Shown here: positions 1-33,527 of the stretch, one piece after another | Position numbering within the stretch: position 1 is the stretch's first letter | How the letters are laid out: each line of letters begins with the position of its first letter | Source of the DNA: Achatina immaculata | Lineage: Eukaryota > Mollusca > Gastropoda > Stylommatophora > Achatinidae | Assembly (NCBI GenBank): GCA_009760885.1 | Contig: CM019712.1 | Location: 29,103,695-29,167,694 of the forward strand | Length of the DNA: 64,000 nt | Direction: 5' to 3' | Made by a program: the position numbers and the translations under genes | The notes under the pieces: generated by a model | The model's input: the letters and a program-made list of their open reading frames with translations, nothing else | Told to the model about the DNA's origin: nothing | Databases searched by the model: none

Positions 1-560
1 TGGGTGAACCCTGGTAAAAGCAGCACTGACCTTCAAGAATCTAAAAAACATATGGCATTCAAAAGTTATAAGCATAAAAACCAAGCTAAGATTATTCAAT
101 TTGAATGTAATATCCACCCTCATTTATGCATGCAAAAGCTGGAAAACAACTAAAGAAATAAACAACAAAGTACACTCTTTTGAAACAAATGCCTAAGGAA
201 AATACTCAATATAAAGTAGATCAAATTCAAGAACAATGCAGAGATAAGGCAGATAAGCGAACAACAACCTGTCTCAATGGTGATAAGAAAAAAGGAGATG
301 GATATATGCCGGCCGTATGATGAGAAGAAACAATCAGAGGATCCCCAAACAAGCTATCAAGTGGAACACAACAGGCTGAAGAAAAAGAGGTCGACCACAT
401 GAAACTCTAAAGAGGACGTTGTTAAGAGAGGCCAGTTCAGTGGGCATAACATCCCTTGATGAGATTGAAAACATCACAGAAAACAGGAAATCTTGGCAAA
501 CTACCATGCGGGCCCTATGTGATGTTTAGCGCCACAGGAAGGATGTAAGATGTAAGAACC
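1..560 (+). pseudogene. LINE C 3' end fragment
   Basis: Translated pieces match the C-terminal RT region of the other LINE C copies here (KKHMAFKSY, then RCHMRRNNQR-like and LREASSVGITSLDEIENI-like stretches) and end in the family tail gatgtaagatgtaaga. Frameshifts break it, and the window edge truncates it. Confidence 0.7.
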
Positions 561-574
561 CTGATGCTGGTTGG

Positions 575-660
575 AGTGAACAAATTCTGCCCAAGTGCGA
601 AATCAAATCCAGGAGCTTCAGATCAGCAGGCAAGTGCACTAACCACTATGCCACCCCAGC
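575..660 (-). repeat. tRNA-like SINE fragment
   Basis: The minus strand carries a box A-like block (GTGGTTAGTGCACTTG) followed by a GATCWGAA block, shared with 5045-5135 and 60470-60550. It looks like the head of a tRNA-derived SINE; no full tRNA fold was found. Confidence 0.45.
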
Positions 661-1980
661 ATTATATAAAACTATTTTTAAAAAATTTCTATACTCCAAG
701 GCTGAACAACTACAAAGGATAGCCAAGTTCTTCAGTGTGGCATGAGCTACCAAGAGCCAGCTCACAGCTAGAGGAAGATCTACCACAATCACCATTATAT
801 AAGCCTTTTCACAGCCATGATCACCATGTTAGAACCTTCTTAATCTTTTCTTTTTGTACAGACAATTATGTTGGGCATTATACAGTCGAAGCTGCTTAAT
901 GTCACATTGACTGTATATGATTTTCAAACACACTCTTATCCTAACAAGTAAGCCTCTATCGAGATGGAACCCGCTAAGAAGATGATATCTACAGAAAGTC
1001 AAGCTGCCACAACTCTTATCTTCTTTAAGGCCATGGGGATAAAAAAAAAGAGCCTCAGAACAACCACCAAGCACTGCCTCATTAGGCTCACTCTCTTACC
1101 CAACAGGCTTCACAAAGTACACTCTGGCCAAAGAGGCTAGACAAAAGATGTAACCACCCACAGCCAAGGTCTGGAACATCAACCTCACCCTAATAATTAA
1201 CAACAACAAAATTACAAAGTGAGATAAATATTTCAAAATATAAGAAAAAAAATACAACCACTGTGTAAAAAATAAATACAAATTATAAGCAAAGAAGATA
1301 CGGTTGCTGTCACAGTGGCCATAATTTCTGCCGTGAAACTGAACGCTGAAGCCACCAGTATCTGATACATCAATAAGCAGATTTAAAAAAGTTGAAGCAT
1401 AGCTTCACGCACAAATCTTACGCTGACACATCTGTACAAATTATTATGAGGCAAGTTTCAACAGCTACATAAACATCATTGTTACACATTTTTTAATAAA
1501 ACATTCTGAAACTGCTCATCCGTGATTTCTTCAACTGTTGAGTTTAGATGTTAAGATGTTTAGTATCTTGTAAGTGAATATTATAATTCACTTTTATAAT
1601 AAAACATTCTGAAACTGCTCATCTGTGATTTCTTCAACTACTTCAGATGTTTAGTATCTTGTAACTGAATATTATAATTCATTTTTATTATAAAACATGA
1701 CAAAGATATCGGTCTCAATCAATTTAGTAATTAAGATTTCTTTCTTAGATAACAATATGTTAGTAATCCAAGTTTTTTTAATCATTTTCTTACACATCTG
1801 CTTAAATGTGCCATAAATTCATTATTTTGTTATGTATCCTGCTTATGGTCATTTGCTGTCATGTTCCATTTCTCATGAATAATTAGTGTATAAGTATATA
1901 ACTATACAATAATTAGTGTATTAGTATACAACTATACACAGAACCACTGCAGTAAAGCTATGATAACACATTGTACAAAC
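661..1980. other. No gene seen; local tandem duplication at about 1497-1695
   Basis: AT-rich sequence without a convincing coding region. A block of about 105 bases containing gaaactgctcatc and gatttcttcaact is duplicated at 1497-1600 and 1602-1695. A shorter 29-base duplication lies at about 1878-1936. Confidence 0.6.
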
Positions 1981-2335
1981 TAGGAAAAAAGCAGGAACAG
2001 CTTTATTACTTAACGAGCACACAGCTGTGACGTTTTGGCATGAGCCTTAATCATAAAAAAACATACAGGATGAATAAACAGAGGAGAAGATAAAGTATAA
2101 ATTCACATGAATGCTATGTAAAAAAATATGAATAGAAATAGAATAAAATAAAATAAAATGAATGGAGCTGTGACTTGTAAGAAGCTATGGCTTGTAAGAG
2201 ACTGTGTTCAGAAATGTGCATGGTGAAGTGTAGAGAATATTCAAATGGAGATTTGTGATATGTGGTAGGTGGGTCGTAAATTATGATTTGGGGGGGGGGG
2301 AGACCATGGAAAGGAGAGAGATACAATGGTAATCT
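1981..2335. other. Unassigned stretch, possibly a Penelope-like terminus
   Basis: The stretch with acagctgtgacgttttggc followed by gagccttaatca resembles the terminal repeats of Penelope-like elements, which often carry such a motif. There is no coding support. A (g)10 run follows at 2290. Confidence 0.25.
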
Positions 2336-4635
2336 AGTCTTACATCTTACATCCTTCCCGTGCCTTTAAATGTCACATAGGGCTTGCATGGTAGTTCGCC
2401 AAGATGTCCTGTCATCTGCAAGTTTTTCAATCTCATCAAGGGATGTTATGCCCACTGAACTGACTTCTCTTAACAATGTTTTCTTTAGAGTTTCACGTGG
2501 TCAACCTCTTTTTCTTCAGCTTGTTGCGATAGCTTGTTTGGGGATTCTATGATTGTTTCTTCTCATCACATGACCGATATATGTCCATCTTCTTTTTCTG
2601 ATCAACCATGAGACTGGCTGCTGTTTGCTCATCTGTTTGATCTTGAATTCATTCCACTTTACACCAAGTATTTTCCTTAGGCATTTGTTTCTGAAAGAGT
2701 CTTACTTCTTGTCTATTTCTTTAGTTGTTTTCCAGCTTTCGTACATTTGAACTGAATAATCTTAACTTGGTTTTTGTGCTCATAACTTTTGAATGCCATA
2801 TGTTTTCAAGATTCTTGAAGGTCAATGCTGCTTTGACAATTCGAATTCTAACTTCTTTTCTGGTGTCACCATTGTGGTCTATGTAGCTGGTGAGATATGC
2901 AAAATGGTTTACTTCTTCAACAGCTGTTCCTTCTATGTATATTTGTCCTTCTTCATTAATGAGAACCTTCATTATTTTTGTTTTATCCTTGATAATTTCA
3001 AGTACTATTTTACTAGCCATTTAAGACAGGGTATCTGTTTTTACTTGCATTGATTTCATATTGTCGTTGATAATTATGTCATCTGCAAAATCAAGATCTT
3101 CCAGTTAGGTCTCACATACTCAATCAATGCCTGTTTTACCTTTGCAATATTTTTTCATTATGAAGTCTATGGCAATTACAAAAAGTAAGGGAGATAATAT
3201 ACACCCTTGTTTCACACCTGTTTCAATCTGGAACCATTCACTCATTCTTCGTCTGTATTGACTGCACAAACATATCCACTTTAGAAGTCGCTAATGATGT
3301 TGACAATCTTAGATGGTATTCCATATATTCTTAAAATCCTCCATAATGATTCTCTGTGTATGCTCTCAAATGCCTTTTTAAAGTCTATGAAGTTCAGTAT
3401 TAATGGTTTCTGCTTTTCAATATATTCTTCAAGTATTATTCTTAGAGTAAAGATGTGGTTGAGACAGCTTCTCCCTTTTCGAAATCCTGCCTGTTCTTCT
3501 CTCATTGCAGCATTCACTATATCTTGAATTCTGTTCAGAATAACTTTGCAAACTACTTTTGACACAACTGATAGTAAGGTTATTCCTCTCCAGTTGCTGC
3601 AATCGATATGGTTGCCTTTTTTGGGTATTTTAACAATGATTTCTTTTTTCCATTTAGAAGGGACTTTTTCTTCTTTCCAAACTTTATTGAACATTCTCTG
3701 TAGTTGTTTCATGTTGTCTATATTAATAGCTTTTAAAACTTCGGCTGTTATTTCATCTTCACTTGCAGCTTTGTTGTTAGCTATTAGATTCACTACTGTT
3801 TCAATTTCATGCAATGTAATTTCATCTAGGTTTACATTTAGTTGTGGGAATGGTAAATCAGTTCCAAGGTCTATCAGTAATTCTTGGAAGTGTTCGGTCC
3901 AACTTTGCTTTTGGTCTTTCTTCTTACATCCTTCCTGTGCCATTAAACGTCACATAGGGCTTGCATAGATGTTTGCCAAGTTTTCCAGCCTCATCACTAA
4001 ACTGGCTTCTCTTAACAATGTCCTCTTTAGAGTTTCACGTGGTCAACCTCTTTTTCTTCAGCCTGTTGTGCTCATTTTGATAGCTTGTTTTGGTATTTTT
4101 TTTGGGTCTTTACTTCATGTTAAAAGTGTGCCAGTTTTGCTAAGGATTGGTCTTTCTTTGGATACAATAGTACCTGTTAGCCTCTTTTGCATGTTATATA
4201 AAGTTTTGCTGTCTCTTGTTTTTGCTGCCTTCCCTCTTCTTTCGCCATATTGTCCATGTATTCTCTTTTATCCCTTCTAGCTGAACTTTTTACTTTATTG
4301 TCTAGTTCTTTGTATGTTGCTTTTGCCAAATCTCTTTCAAGATCTGTTTTTTTTTACATTCAACATGGCTAATTTGGCTGCCTGTCTTTCATGTATGGAT
4401 TTCCATGTGTTATCTGATATCCATGCTTTTCTATTTGTTGTTTGAAGTCCAGCACTTGTTTTAGCTGTTGTAATTATAGCTGTGTTGTAAGAATGCCATA
4501 AGTCTTGTTGTAAGAATGCCATATCTGCTCCTCTACCTCAGTGAATGCAGCAAACTGTTTGGTAAGTTCCAGATTAAAATTACTCTTAGAATTTTCATCC
4601 TGTAGACTTTGACTGTTTATCTTTCTGAGTATGCT
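2336..4635 (-). pseudogene. LINE C copy with reverse-transcriptase remnants, self-nested
   Basis: A non-LTR retrotransposon on the minus strand. The longest open piece, 3281-3943, reads NLDEITLHEIETVVNLIANN, then NWRGITLLSVVSKVVCKVIL and NFIDFKKAFESIHRESLW, the fingers and palm of an RTE/L1-type RT. The downstream part (2336-3280) contains the EVRIRIVKAALTFKNLENIW connection region and the (C)TTACATC-rich 3' tail. Stops and frameshifts break it. A second 3' end of the same family interrupts it at about 3926-4100. Confidence 0.8.
3926..4100 (-). mobile_element. LINE C 3' end nested in LINE C
   Basis: The family tail cttacatccttcctgtgcc restarts inside the RT region and runs about 170 bases before the interrupted element resumes. 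The flanks ttttggtctttc and tttgggtctttacttc look like a target-site duplication. Confidence 0.6.
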
Positions 4636-4699
4636 TTCTTGTCCTGTGACACCTGTATGCTTAGTGGTGTGAAGTGTTAGTGCCTTCACATTTCTAGGC

Positions 4700-4998
4700 C
4701 ACTACAGCATTTGTTCCTAGGGAGACCCCTCACCGCCTTTGTTTTCCTAGGGAGACCCCTCACCGCCTTTGTTTTTCTAGGGAGACCCCTCACCACCTTT
4801 GTTTTCCTAGGGAACCCCTCACTGCCTTTGTTTTCCTAGGGAAATCCCCTCACTGCCTTTGTTTTCCTAGGGAAACCACTCACTGCCTTTGTTTTTTTAG
4901 GGAAATCCCTCACTGCCTTTGTTTCTCTATGGAAACCCCTCACTGCCTTTGTTTTTCTAGGGAAACCCCTCATTGCCTTCGTTTCCCTAGGAAACACC
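4700..4998. repeat. 30-bp minisatellite
   Basis: About ten imperfect units of a 30-base motif built on cctttgttttcctagggaaa plus cccctcactg. It is shared with 59814-60412, where it has about twice the copies. Confidence 0.92.
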
Positions 4999-5034
4999 GG
5001 GTGCTCATTTTTTGTTGTTGTTGGTTTGACCTTG

Positions 5035-5140
5035 ATGCTGGTCATTCCAAAAACGTTCCACCAGAGTGTGAACTCAAAGCAAGGATTTTCTGATCAGCAG
5101 CCGAGTGAACTAACCACTACACCACCACAGCAAATAATTT
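5035..5140 (-). repeat. tRNA-like SINE
   Basis: The minus strand reads GTGGTGTAGTGGTTAG (box A-like), CTGATCAG, and GAGTTCACACTC (box B-like). It is also present at 60470-60550 and, degenerate, at 575-660. It is treated as a SINE rather than a tRNA because the box B consensus is imperfect and the copies are dispersed. Confidence 0.55.
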
Positions 5141-5333
5141 GTCAGTCTTGTAATCAACAAAGAACATGAAAACTAGACATACGAAATATATAACATGTAA
5201 ATTAACTAAAAGTTACTCATTATAATTATGTAAATATTTAAAAATAGAACTTATTTAAATTTCATTATAATACTTTAAAATAATACTTTTTTTTAAAAAT
5301 CAAAAGTCTTGTTACACCAAAGAAATAAAATTG

Positions 5334-5572
5334 ACACATCATTCTTATATAAATATTTATAATTAAAAATAACTCATTATTCTTATATAAATATTTATAA
5401 TTAAAAATGATCCATCATTCTTATATAAATATCTATAATTAAAAAAGGACTCATCATTCTTATATAAATATGTATAATTAAAAAATGACTCATTGTTCAT
5501 ATATAAATATTTATAATTAAAAAATGACTCATCATGCTTATATAAATATTTATAATAAAAAAATGACTCATC
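5334..5572. repeat. ~39-bp AT-rich minisatellite
   Basis: Units built on atgactcatcattcttat and ataaatatttataatt. Also present, with fewer units, at about 60700-60862. Confidence 0.9.
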
Positions 5573-5630
5573 AGCCAAAGTTTATTTACAAAAAAAATGT
5601 CAAACAAAATGTCTCACTGTAATAATTTAA

Positions 5631-5845
5631 CTCTTTCACATCTGAATTAATCCATGCTTTGCCAGGAAAAAATTTTAATGAGAAACTTTAGTAGAAAGAA
5701 ACATGAAGGAAAACTTTAAAAAACACGGGATGGTCTAGAGATGTGTTACTTTTCATTTTTTGAGACTTTAGCTAAATATCACTTCAAGCATTGATAGTTA
5801 CGCATGATATACAGACCCTGGCAGTGTTCTTCTGAAGTGAAAGAG
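5631..5845. mobile_element. TTAA-flanked MITE (piggyBac type)
   Basis: A 215-base non-coding element with terminal CTCTTTCA / TGAAAGAG inverted repeats, flanked by TTAA on one side (5627-5630) and TGAA on the other. The termini match two intronic elements at 20388-20605 and 52327-52560. TTAA target preference is typical of piggyBac-related elements. The post-gap copy (about 60895-61109) has lost one end. Confidence 0.65.
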
Positions 5846-5852
5846 TGAAACA

Positions 5853-5858
5853 TTTATT
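5853..5858 (-). terminator. Poly(A) signal AATAAA of CYP4 copy A
   Basis: AATAAA on the minus strand lies about 200 bases after the stop codon. The same signal is kept at 61118-61123 in the post-gap copy. It sits beside the TTAA border of a small MITE. Confidence 0.6.
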
Positions 5859-6060
5859 TTAAGATAACATATATACTTCATTATTATTATTAAACAGGTA
5901 TAGAAGTATGTGATTGCTAAAGACTGGTAAACTGTCTTTACCAATACAGTCTGATCAAGAAATTTCAAGTGAATTAGTTTAAAAATATAACAAATACTTC
6001 TAAGCGCTTTCTTCACCAACAATATTGGACGTCAAGTTCTGCCATTTTTTTCTAGAATTT

Positions 6061-27036
<20,976 letters not shown>

Positions 27037-27117
27037 CCTTGTCTGTCAGGTCATATCACACAACAGTTTTCACATGAAGTAAACAGAAGTAAATTTGATT
27101 GGTCGTCTTATTCTTTA

Positions 27118-27943
27118 GTGTTCAGTCAGTCAGTCATTTGCATGTTCTTTGTGGAACTGCCTCTCGAACAGCTCTCCTGTAGGCCTCTCATTTGTAAGCA
27201 AGATGCCCTGCTGTTCATGCATCCATTCGCAGGTCATCAACAATGTCTTGCAGCCATCTTCACCTTGGTCTTCCTCTCTTCCTTTTTCCCATTATGTATC
27301 CTTCTAAGACTGTCTTCTATAAATTCTCATAATGTTTAATATATCCACAATACTTAAGTTTTCTTTGTTTAATCTTCTTTACTAGCCAATATTCTTCACT
27401 ATTAAGTTCTTGTGGTATGGATATCATTGTTAATAGAGGCCAAATTAGTAGACACAAAATCCCTTGATGAGGTCAAAAAACTTTCTGAAAACAGGAAAAC
27501 TTTGCATACTACCATGAGAGCCCTATGTGACGTTTAATGGCATGGGAAGGATGTAAGATGTACGTATGGATATATTTGTTCTTTTCTGTGTCCATGATAT
27601 TTGAAGAACTCTTCTACAGCATTTACATTCAAAAGCATTTATGTGTTTCTCAGCTGTTTTGTTAAGTGTCCAGGTCTCACAGGCGAATGTTGCAATGATG
27701 CATGACCCTAAAAATATTGTTTTTGTAGTTCAGTCTGTCTCTCTCCATAGCTTCTTTAATTGTTTTAAGAAAAGCAGTAGATGTCCTCCTTTTAATTTTC
27801 CTCATTGTATCTCCATTATTAGCTTGTAATGATCCAAGATATTCAGAACTCTCCACCTCTTCCAGATTTTCCTCACTGATATATATATATTTCAGCTGCA
27901 TTATTTATTTTATCTGTTGTCATCAATTTAGTTTTCTTCGCAT
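27118..27943 (-). pseudogene. LINE B 3' part ending about 75 bases from CYP4 copy A
   Basis: Minus-strand frames EEVESSEYLGSLQANNGDT and YGRRKRGRPR-like match the right-arm LINE B. The tail (TGACTGACTGA) ends near 27118, close to the CYP4 ATG at 27036. A LINE C scrap is nested at about 27427-27565. The 5' continuation is displaced by LINE A. Confidence 0.75.
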
Positions 27944-27950
27944 TAAGACA

Positions 27951-30830
27951 GGTGAGGCCAGATCGTCATCAAGCTACTGGTGGCAAAACTAACAAGTTCA
28001 AAATAGCAACATGGAATGTTAGAACTTTATTCCAGGCTGGAAATTTAGAAAATGTAAAGATGGAAATGGAAAGGATGAAGATCAACATATTAGGAATGAG
28101 TGAAGTTAGATGGACAGGTGCAGGGAAGATAAACTCAGATAAATATACAATAATATATTCAGGAAGTGAGAAACATGAACGAGGAGTAGGAATTATATTT
28201 GATGAACAAACGGCAAGGACAATTGTAGGATATTTGAACATCTCGGACCGAGTCCTGCTAGCCCAACTGAAAGGACAACCAATAAACATAAATATTATAC
28301 AAGTGTACACTCCAACATCTGAAAGTTCTGAAGAAGATGTACAGATATTTTATAATGACATAGAGACAGCACTAAAACACACAAAGTCACATGAAGTTAC
28401 CATAGTCATGGGAGATTTTAATGCCAAAGTTGGTAAAGGAAGAACTTCAGACATCGTTGGTGACTATGGACTGGGGGAGAGGAATGACAGAGGTTATAAA
28501 TTAATTGAATGGGCAAGAATACACAGCATGGTTGTAGGAAACACCTGGTTTAAACAACATCCTCGAAGACTGGCAACGTGGTGCAGCCCAGACAAAAAGA
28601 CATTTAACCAGATAGACTACATATTAATCAACAAACGATTCCGCAATGCATTAATGACAACAAAAACCATGCCAGGAGCTGACTGCATTAGTGACCATGA
28701 TCCACTCTGTGGAAAAGTTAGAATAAAGCTAAAGAAAGCAGGCAGAAAAGTGAGAAACATCAAACTGAATACAGAACTTCTTAAAAGTGACCAAGAACTG
28801 CGAGAACAATACAAAGTTATTATAACAAATAGATACAATGCAATAGCAAAGATAAATAGTATAGATGAACAATGGACAATGTTAAGAGATTTGATCAAAC
28901 AGACTGTTAAGGCGATAATACCACCAAAAAAAGAAGCCTCTAAAAATAAATGGATGACAGATGACATCTTAGGACTGATGGACAAGAGGAGGAGGAGTAA
29001 AAATAACGAGAAAAAATATAACAAGATAAATAAAGAAATAAGACACAAATGCAGAGAAGAAAAAGAAGTATGGTTAAATGAACAGTGCAGACAGATAGAG
29101 GACTCTCATATTAAAGACAGCAAAACTTTACACAAACGTATTAATGAACTCACAGGCAGGAAAACAAAATATACCACAGGATGCCTGCAATCGAAAGAAG
29201 GTAAAATGTTAATGGGAAAAGAAGACATTGTGGACAGGTGGACAGAGTATATCAGTGAGCTATATGGAGGAGAAAGACCAGAATTAACACCAGATACTGA
29301 AAACTGTGATGGACCACCAATACTTGAAGATGAAATCATAGATGCCATCAAACACATGAAGAAAGGAAAAGCGACTGGGCCTGATAATATAACAATAGAA
29401 GAAATAGAGGCACTAGAGGAGACAGGAATAAAAACAATAACCAATTTACTGAATGACATTTACAACACTGGTTATATTCCCAGTGACCTGATTAAATCTA
29501 CATTTATAGCACTACCAAAGAAACCAGGTGCAAAGGAACGTGACGACCACCGGACTATCAGCCTCTCATGTCACATAACGAAACTACTTCTGAGAATAAT
29601 TATGAGAAGAACAAGGAAAAAAGATAAAAATAGAAATAGCAGATGAACAGTTTGGATTTGCTGAAGGAAAGGGAACACACAATGCCATTTATGCTTTACG
29701 AACACTAACAGAAAGAGCTTTAGAAGTACAGAAAGATCTCTACTTATGCTTCATTGATTACACCAAGGCATTTGACAAGGTGAAACATAATGAAATTATT
29801 AAAATGCTTGAAGACATCAATATAGACGGCAAAGACCTGAGGATTGTAAAACATCTATACTGGCACCAAGAAGCAGCAGTTCCAGTTGAAAATAGAATTG
29901 GAAAATATCATCCTATAAAACAAGGAGTGTGACAAGGATGTGTACTATCTCCAGACCTTTTTTCTCTGTACAGCTAGAATATTCTAAGAACAATCATCAC
30001 AGAACCAGGCATAAAAATTGGAGGATACAATATTAACAACCTTCGGTATGCTGACGACACAGAACTGATAGCTGAGAACCAACAAGACCTGCAAAATCTC
30101 TTGGATAAAGTCGCCAAAGAAAGTGAACAGAAAGGCCTTACTTTGAACATCAAAAAGACAGAGACTATGGTTATATCTAAGAAACAGAATCCACCAGCAT
30201 ACAGTATTAAATTAAACGGAACTATTCTAAAGCAAGTGCAGAAATTCAAATACCTTGGAGCAGTAATAACTTCAGATGGGAAATGCAGAACAGAAATTAG
30301 GAACAGAATAGGCCAAGCAAAGACTGCATTTCAGAGAATGAGAAACATATTAGCTAACACATCTTTATCAATAAATGTTAGAAAACGAGTCCTAAAATGC
30401 TATATTGAACCTATCTTGTTATATGGAAGTGAATCATGGACAATAGGCAAATCTGCACAAAAATCATTGGAAGCAGCAGAAATGTGGTTTATTAGAAGAA
30501 TGTTGCAAATCCCCTGGACAGCAAAAATAACTAATGAAGAATGTATGAGAAGAGCTGGAGAGACAAAAAAATTTGTCAAAAAGATAAGAGAGAGACAATG
30601 TACATTCATAGGACATGCAATGAGAAGAGGGGGCATTGAAAATATTATAACAACAGGAAAAATAGAAGGAAGAAGATCAAGAGGAAGACCAAGAGAAATG
30701 ATACTGGACAGTCTGACAGGATGGTGTGAGAGGATATCACCAACTGAACTGATGGCCTGCATGAAGGATCGGGTACTCTGGAGAAGCATAATAGCCAACG
30801 CCAGTCGGCACGGCACCTGATGATGATGAT
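27951..30830 (+). mobile_element. RTE-like LINE A, nearly full length, left arm only
   Basis: A 2.88-kb non-LTR element with apurinic-type endonuclease followed by RT and a (GAT)n tail at 30818-30830. The right arm at about 42915 keeps the uninterrupted LINE B sequence, so this copy inserted after the arms formed. It lies within LINE B. Confidence 0.9.
27952..30820 (+). pseudogene. LINE A endonuclease-RT polyprotein, frameshifted
   Basis: The frame is open to 29646. It carries the endonuclease blocks [29 protein letters not shown] and ISDHDPLCG, then the RT start [10 protein letters not shown] frameshift near 29620 moves the rest ([28 protein letters not shown]) to another frame, and there are two stops (in the GV.QGC block near 29930 and near 29975). 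Endonuclease nicks the target and RT copies the RNA there. The copy at 55373-58084 is uninterrupted where this one is broken. Confidence 0.88.
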
Positions 30831-30967
30831 AATAAGATAGAGGTTTTGCTCTTTGCTATTCTTATGGACTGACATGATTAGTTTTTCCATTCCTTTTTGT
30901 GTTATGGACAGTAATACTGTGTTATCAGCATATGTAACCTTTGGTATTTCATAATTTCCATTTTTAT

Positions 30968-31487
30968 CTTACTTACATCTTACATCCTTCCAGTGCCATT
31001 AAACGTCACATAGGGCTCACATAGCTGTCTGCCAAGTTTTCTTATTTTCAGGGAGTTTTTCAACTTCATTAAGGGATGTTATGCCCACTAAACTGGCTTC
31101 TCTTAACAATGTCCTTTTTGATTTTCACGTGGTCGACTTCTTTTTCTTTGGCCTGTTGTGCTCCACTTGATAGCTTGCTTTGGTATTCTCTGATTGTTTC
31201 TTCTCATCACAAGGCCTACATATGTCCATCTTCTTTTTTCTCGGCACCCATGAGACAGGTTGTTGTTTGCTCATCTGTCTTATCTCAGTGTAGTTCTTAA
31301 ATTCGTTCACTTTATACCACATATTTTCCTGAGGCATTTGTTTTCAAAAGGGTCTAATTGGATTTCTTTAGTTGATTTCCAGCTTTCGCATGCATAAATT
31401 AGGGTGGATATCACATTTGAACTGAATAATCTTAACTTGGTTTTTGTGCTTATAACTTTTGAATTTCATATGTTCTCAAGATTTTTT
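30968..31487 (-). mobile_element. 5'-truncated LINE C, left arm only
   Basis: Bounded by ttccatttttat at 30956-30967 and 31488-31499, a 12-base target-site duplication. The 3' end has the family tail ttacatcttacatcc. The right arm shows the single uninterrupted site within LINE B at about 42785. Confidence 0.88.
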
Positions 31488-31849
31488 TTCCATTTTTATG
31501 GCATCATATTATTTGTCTACATCTTCTCTAACATTCCTAATTATATTTTCAGAATACAAGTTAAATAAGCAAGGCGACAATATGCAACCCTGATGGACCC
31601 CTATTTTATGTCAAACCAAGTTGTTGTTTTTACTGCTGCCTGTTGGTCTAGATACAGCGGTGATGTTAACTGTATAACATGTGTTGGAAGTCACATTTTT
31701 TCCATCATTTCCCAAAGTTTCTGCTGTTATGCATAATCAAATGCCTTTAAATACTCTATAACAGATAAATATAGATTCACATTATATTTTCTGCACTTCT
31801 CTATTATTAATCTTATATTGAGTATATGATATATGATCTAGTTCAAGTG

Positions 31850-32360
31850 CTAGGACATGCCAAAAAATGAAGAGCATTCTGTGTAATTAAATCACTGTCA
31901 CTGAGGAAACGAGTACCCTAGTGCTATGTTAAGCCAGCTTTATTCTACAGAAGTAAGGCATGGTTAGTTACTAATGAAGTATAACACCAACTGGAAGCCA
32001 CTGAAATGTGGTTCCTTAGGAGAATGTTATGAATACCATGGACAGCAAAGAAATCAAATGAGGAGGTTCTGAGAGAGGCTGGAGAGATGAGACAAACAAA
32101 AGTCAGAAAAAAAGACAATTCAAATTTTTAGGACATGATGTTACATGGCGAGGCAAGCTACAATACACTGTGACAAAGGGAAAGATAGAAGGCAAAAGAG
32201 ATCAAGGCAGACAGAGAGAGAAAATGCTGGATGGACTAACATGATGCTGGTGTTCTTTGTCTTGGAGCAGGGAATTGTGGGAAAGCATGATAGTTAACAC
32301 CAGCTGGCAGGGCAACAGACAGAGAGATAGAGGGCATCCAACACTGTGTATATGGTGAAC
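31850..32360 (+). pseudogene. LINE E 3' RT fragment
   Basis: Frames with EATEMWFLRRML, REAGEMRQTKV-like and WDGLT-like blocks, ending in RGHPTLCIW. The partner is 41674-42180 on the minus strand. Confidence 0.7.
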
Positions 32361-32599
32361 ATATAACATTTTCTAGAACATTTATTGCAAGAAATTCTTT
32401 GTATGTAGGCCTAAAAAACCAAACCCTGCAACAAGATGTGGGAATTGTGGAAAAGCATGATCATCAATGCCATTAGGCAGGGTAACATAGTGAGTGGATG
32501 GATGGATGACATCAGATCTCACACTTACTGACCATTGAAGGTTACAGCTGATGTATACAGAGAAAAGATGCTCAACAAAGAATGACATAATAAATTGCA

Positions 32600-33125
32600 C
32601 CGCACAAAATGTCCGCAGGGAATGCTTTGCATACCCTCTCAGTAAAAGGTAATTGCAATTCAGTGTTTGCCATCACAGTGTGATCTGTTGGGAAATGAAA
32701 AAAGCTGACAGACTTATCAAATCTGGTAGCAGGCAACCTCAACATCAACGTCCTGTCTCATACAGTGAAGCCAAAACTATAATCAAGCATCAGTACAAGA
32801 AGCTATAGCCTGACCAGCACAAGCCATCATCTAATTATCAGGTGCTGTAACTTTCATGTGAAGAACAAACCACCACCTTCAGACTAAGCACACCACACTA
32901 CTAACTGCAAGCACACCTTTAGCATCTCAACCTGTCACACATCCCTGACTGCACATGACAGACAGGCATCCTGACCCCAGAACACATCCTGCAGCTCTGC
33001 CTCCTCTGCCAAGAAGCCCGAACCCAGCTCTGGCCACAGAAGGCTACACTGGAAGGCAAACTTTGAGGTGCAAAGCATGACCTCCAAAAGACTGCACAAT
33101 TTATCTGGATAATAAATTTAGACGT
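32600..33125 (+). pseudogene. RNase H LINE C-terminal remnant (second family)
   Basis: Frames with HIPDCT.QTGILTPEHILQLC and KHDLQKTAQFIW resemble the C-terminal tail after the RNase H domain. The partner is 40025-40620 on the minus strand. Confidence 0.65.
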
Positions 33126-33129
33126 CTGG

Positions 33130-33235
33130 GGCCAGAACAATGGAACGCTAGAACCATGGAACGCTATAAACATGGAACGCTAGAACCATGGAACGCTAGA
33201 AACATGGAACGCTAGAACCATGGAGCGCAGATGAA
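33130..33235. repeat. 16-bp minisatellite
   Basis: Six or so units of gctagaaccatggaac. The right arm (about 39975-40020) has only about three degenerate units. Confidence 0.85.
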
Positions 33236-33527
33236 GAAAAAAGTCCACAGCTAAAGCTTCTACTAGGGGGCTACAAAGTTAACTACAATCCTATTTTTCT
33301 AGTTATAGGTCTGTGAAAACTGTATCCTTACCTTGGAGACTAAACTTGGGCGTAAAAACTAACTTGCTGCCGGTCAGAAAACGTTAATGGAAACGAATGT
33401 TGAGTTTACACTTTCTACCACTTCTCTCTTCGCAAGAACGGATTTAGCCGAACTTTGGTCCGACTTCTGCACGAAATCAAAACGTAAGTCACGTGACGAC
33501 ACTGTTTACAAGTGCGTTCGGAAAATA

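Noticed and set aside
27969..29459. Several long minus-strand frames
   Set aside because: Antisense shadows of the LINE A endonuclease-RT.
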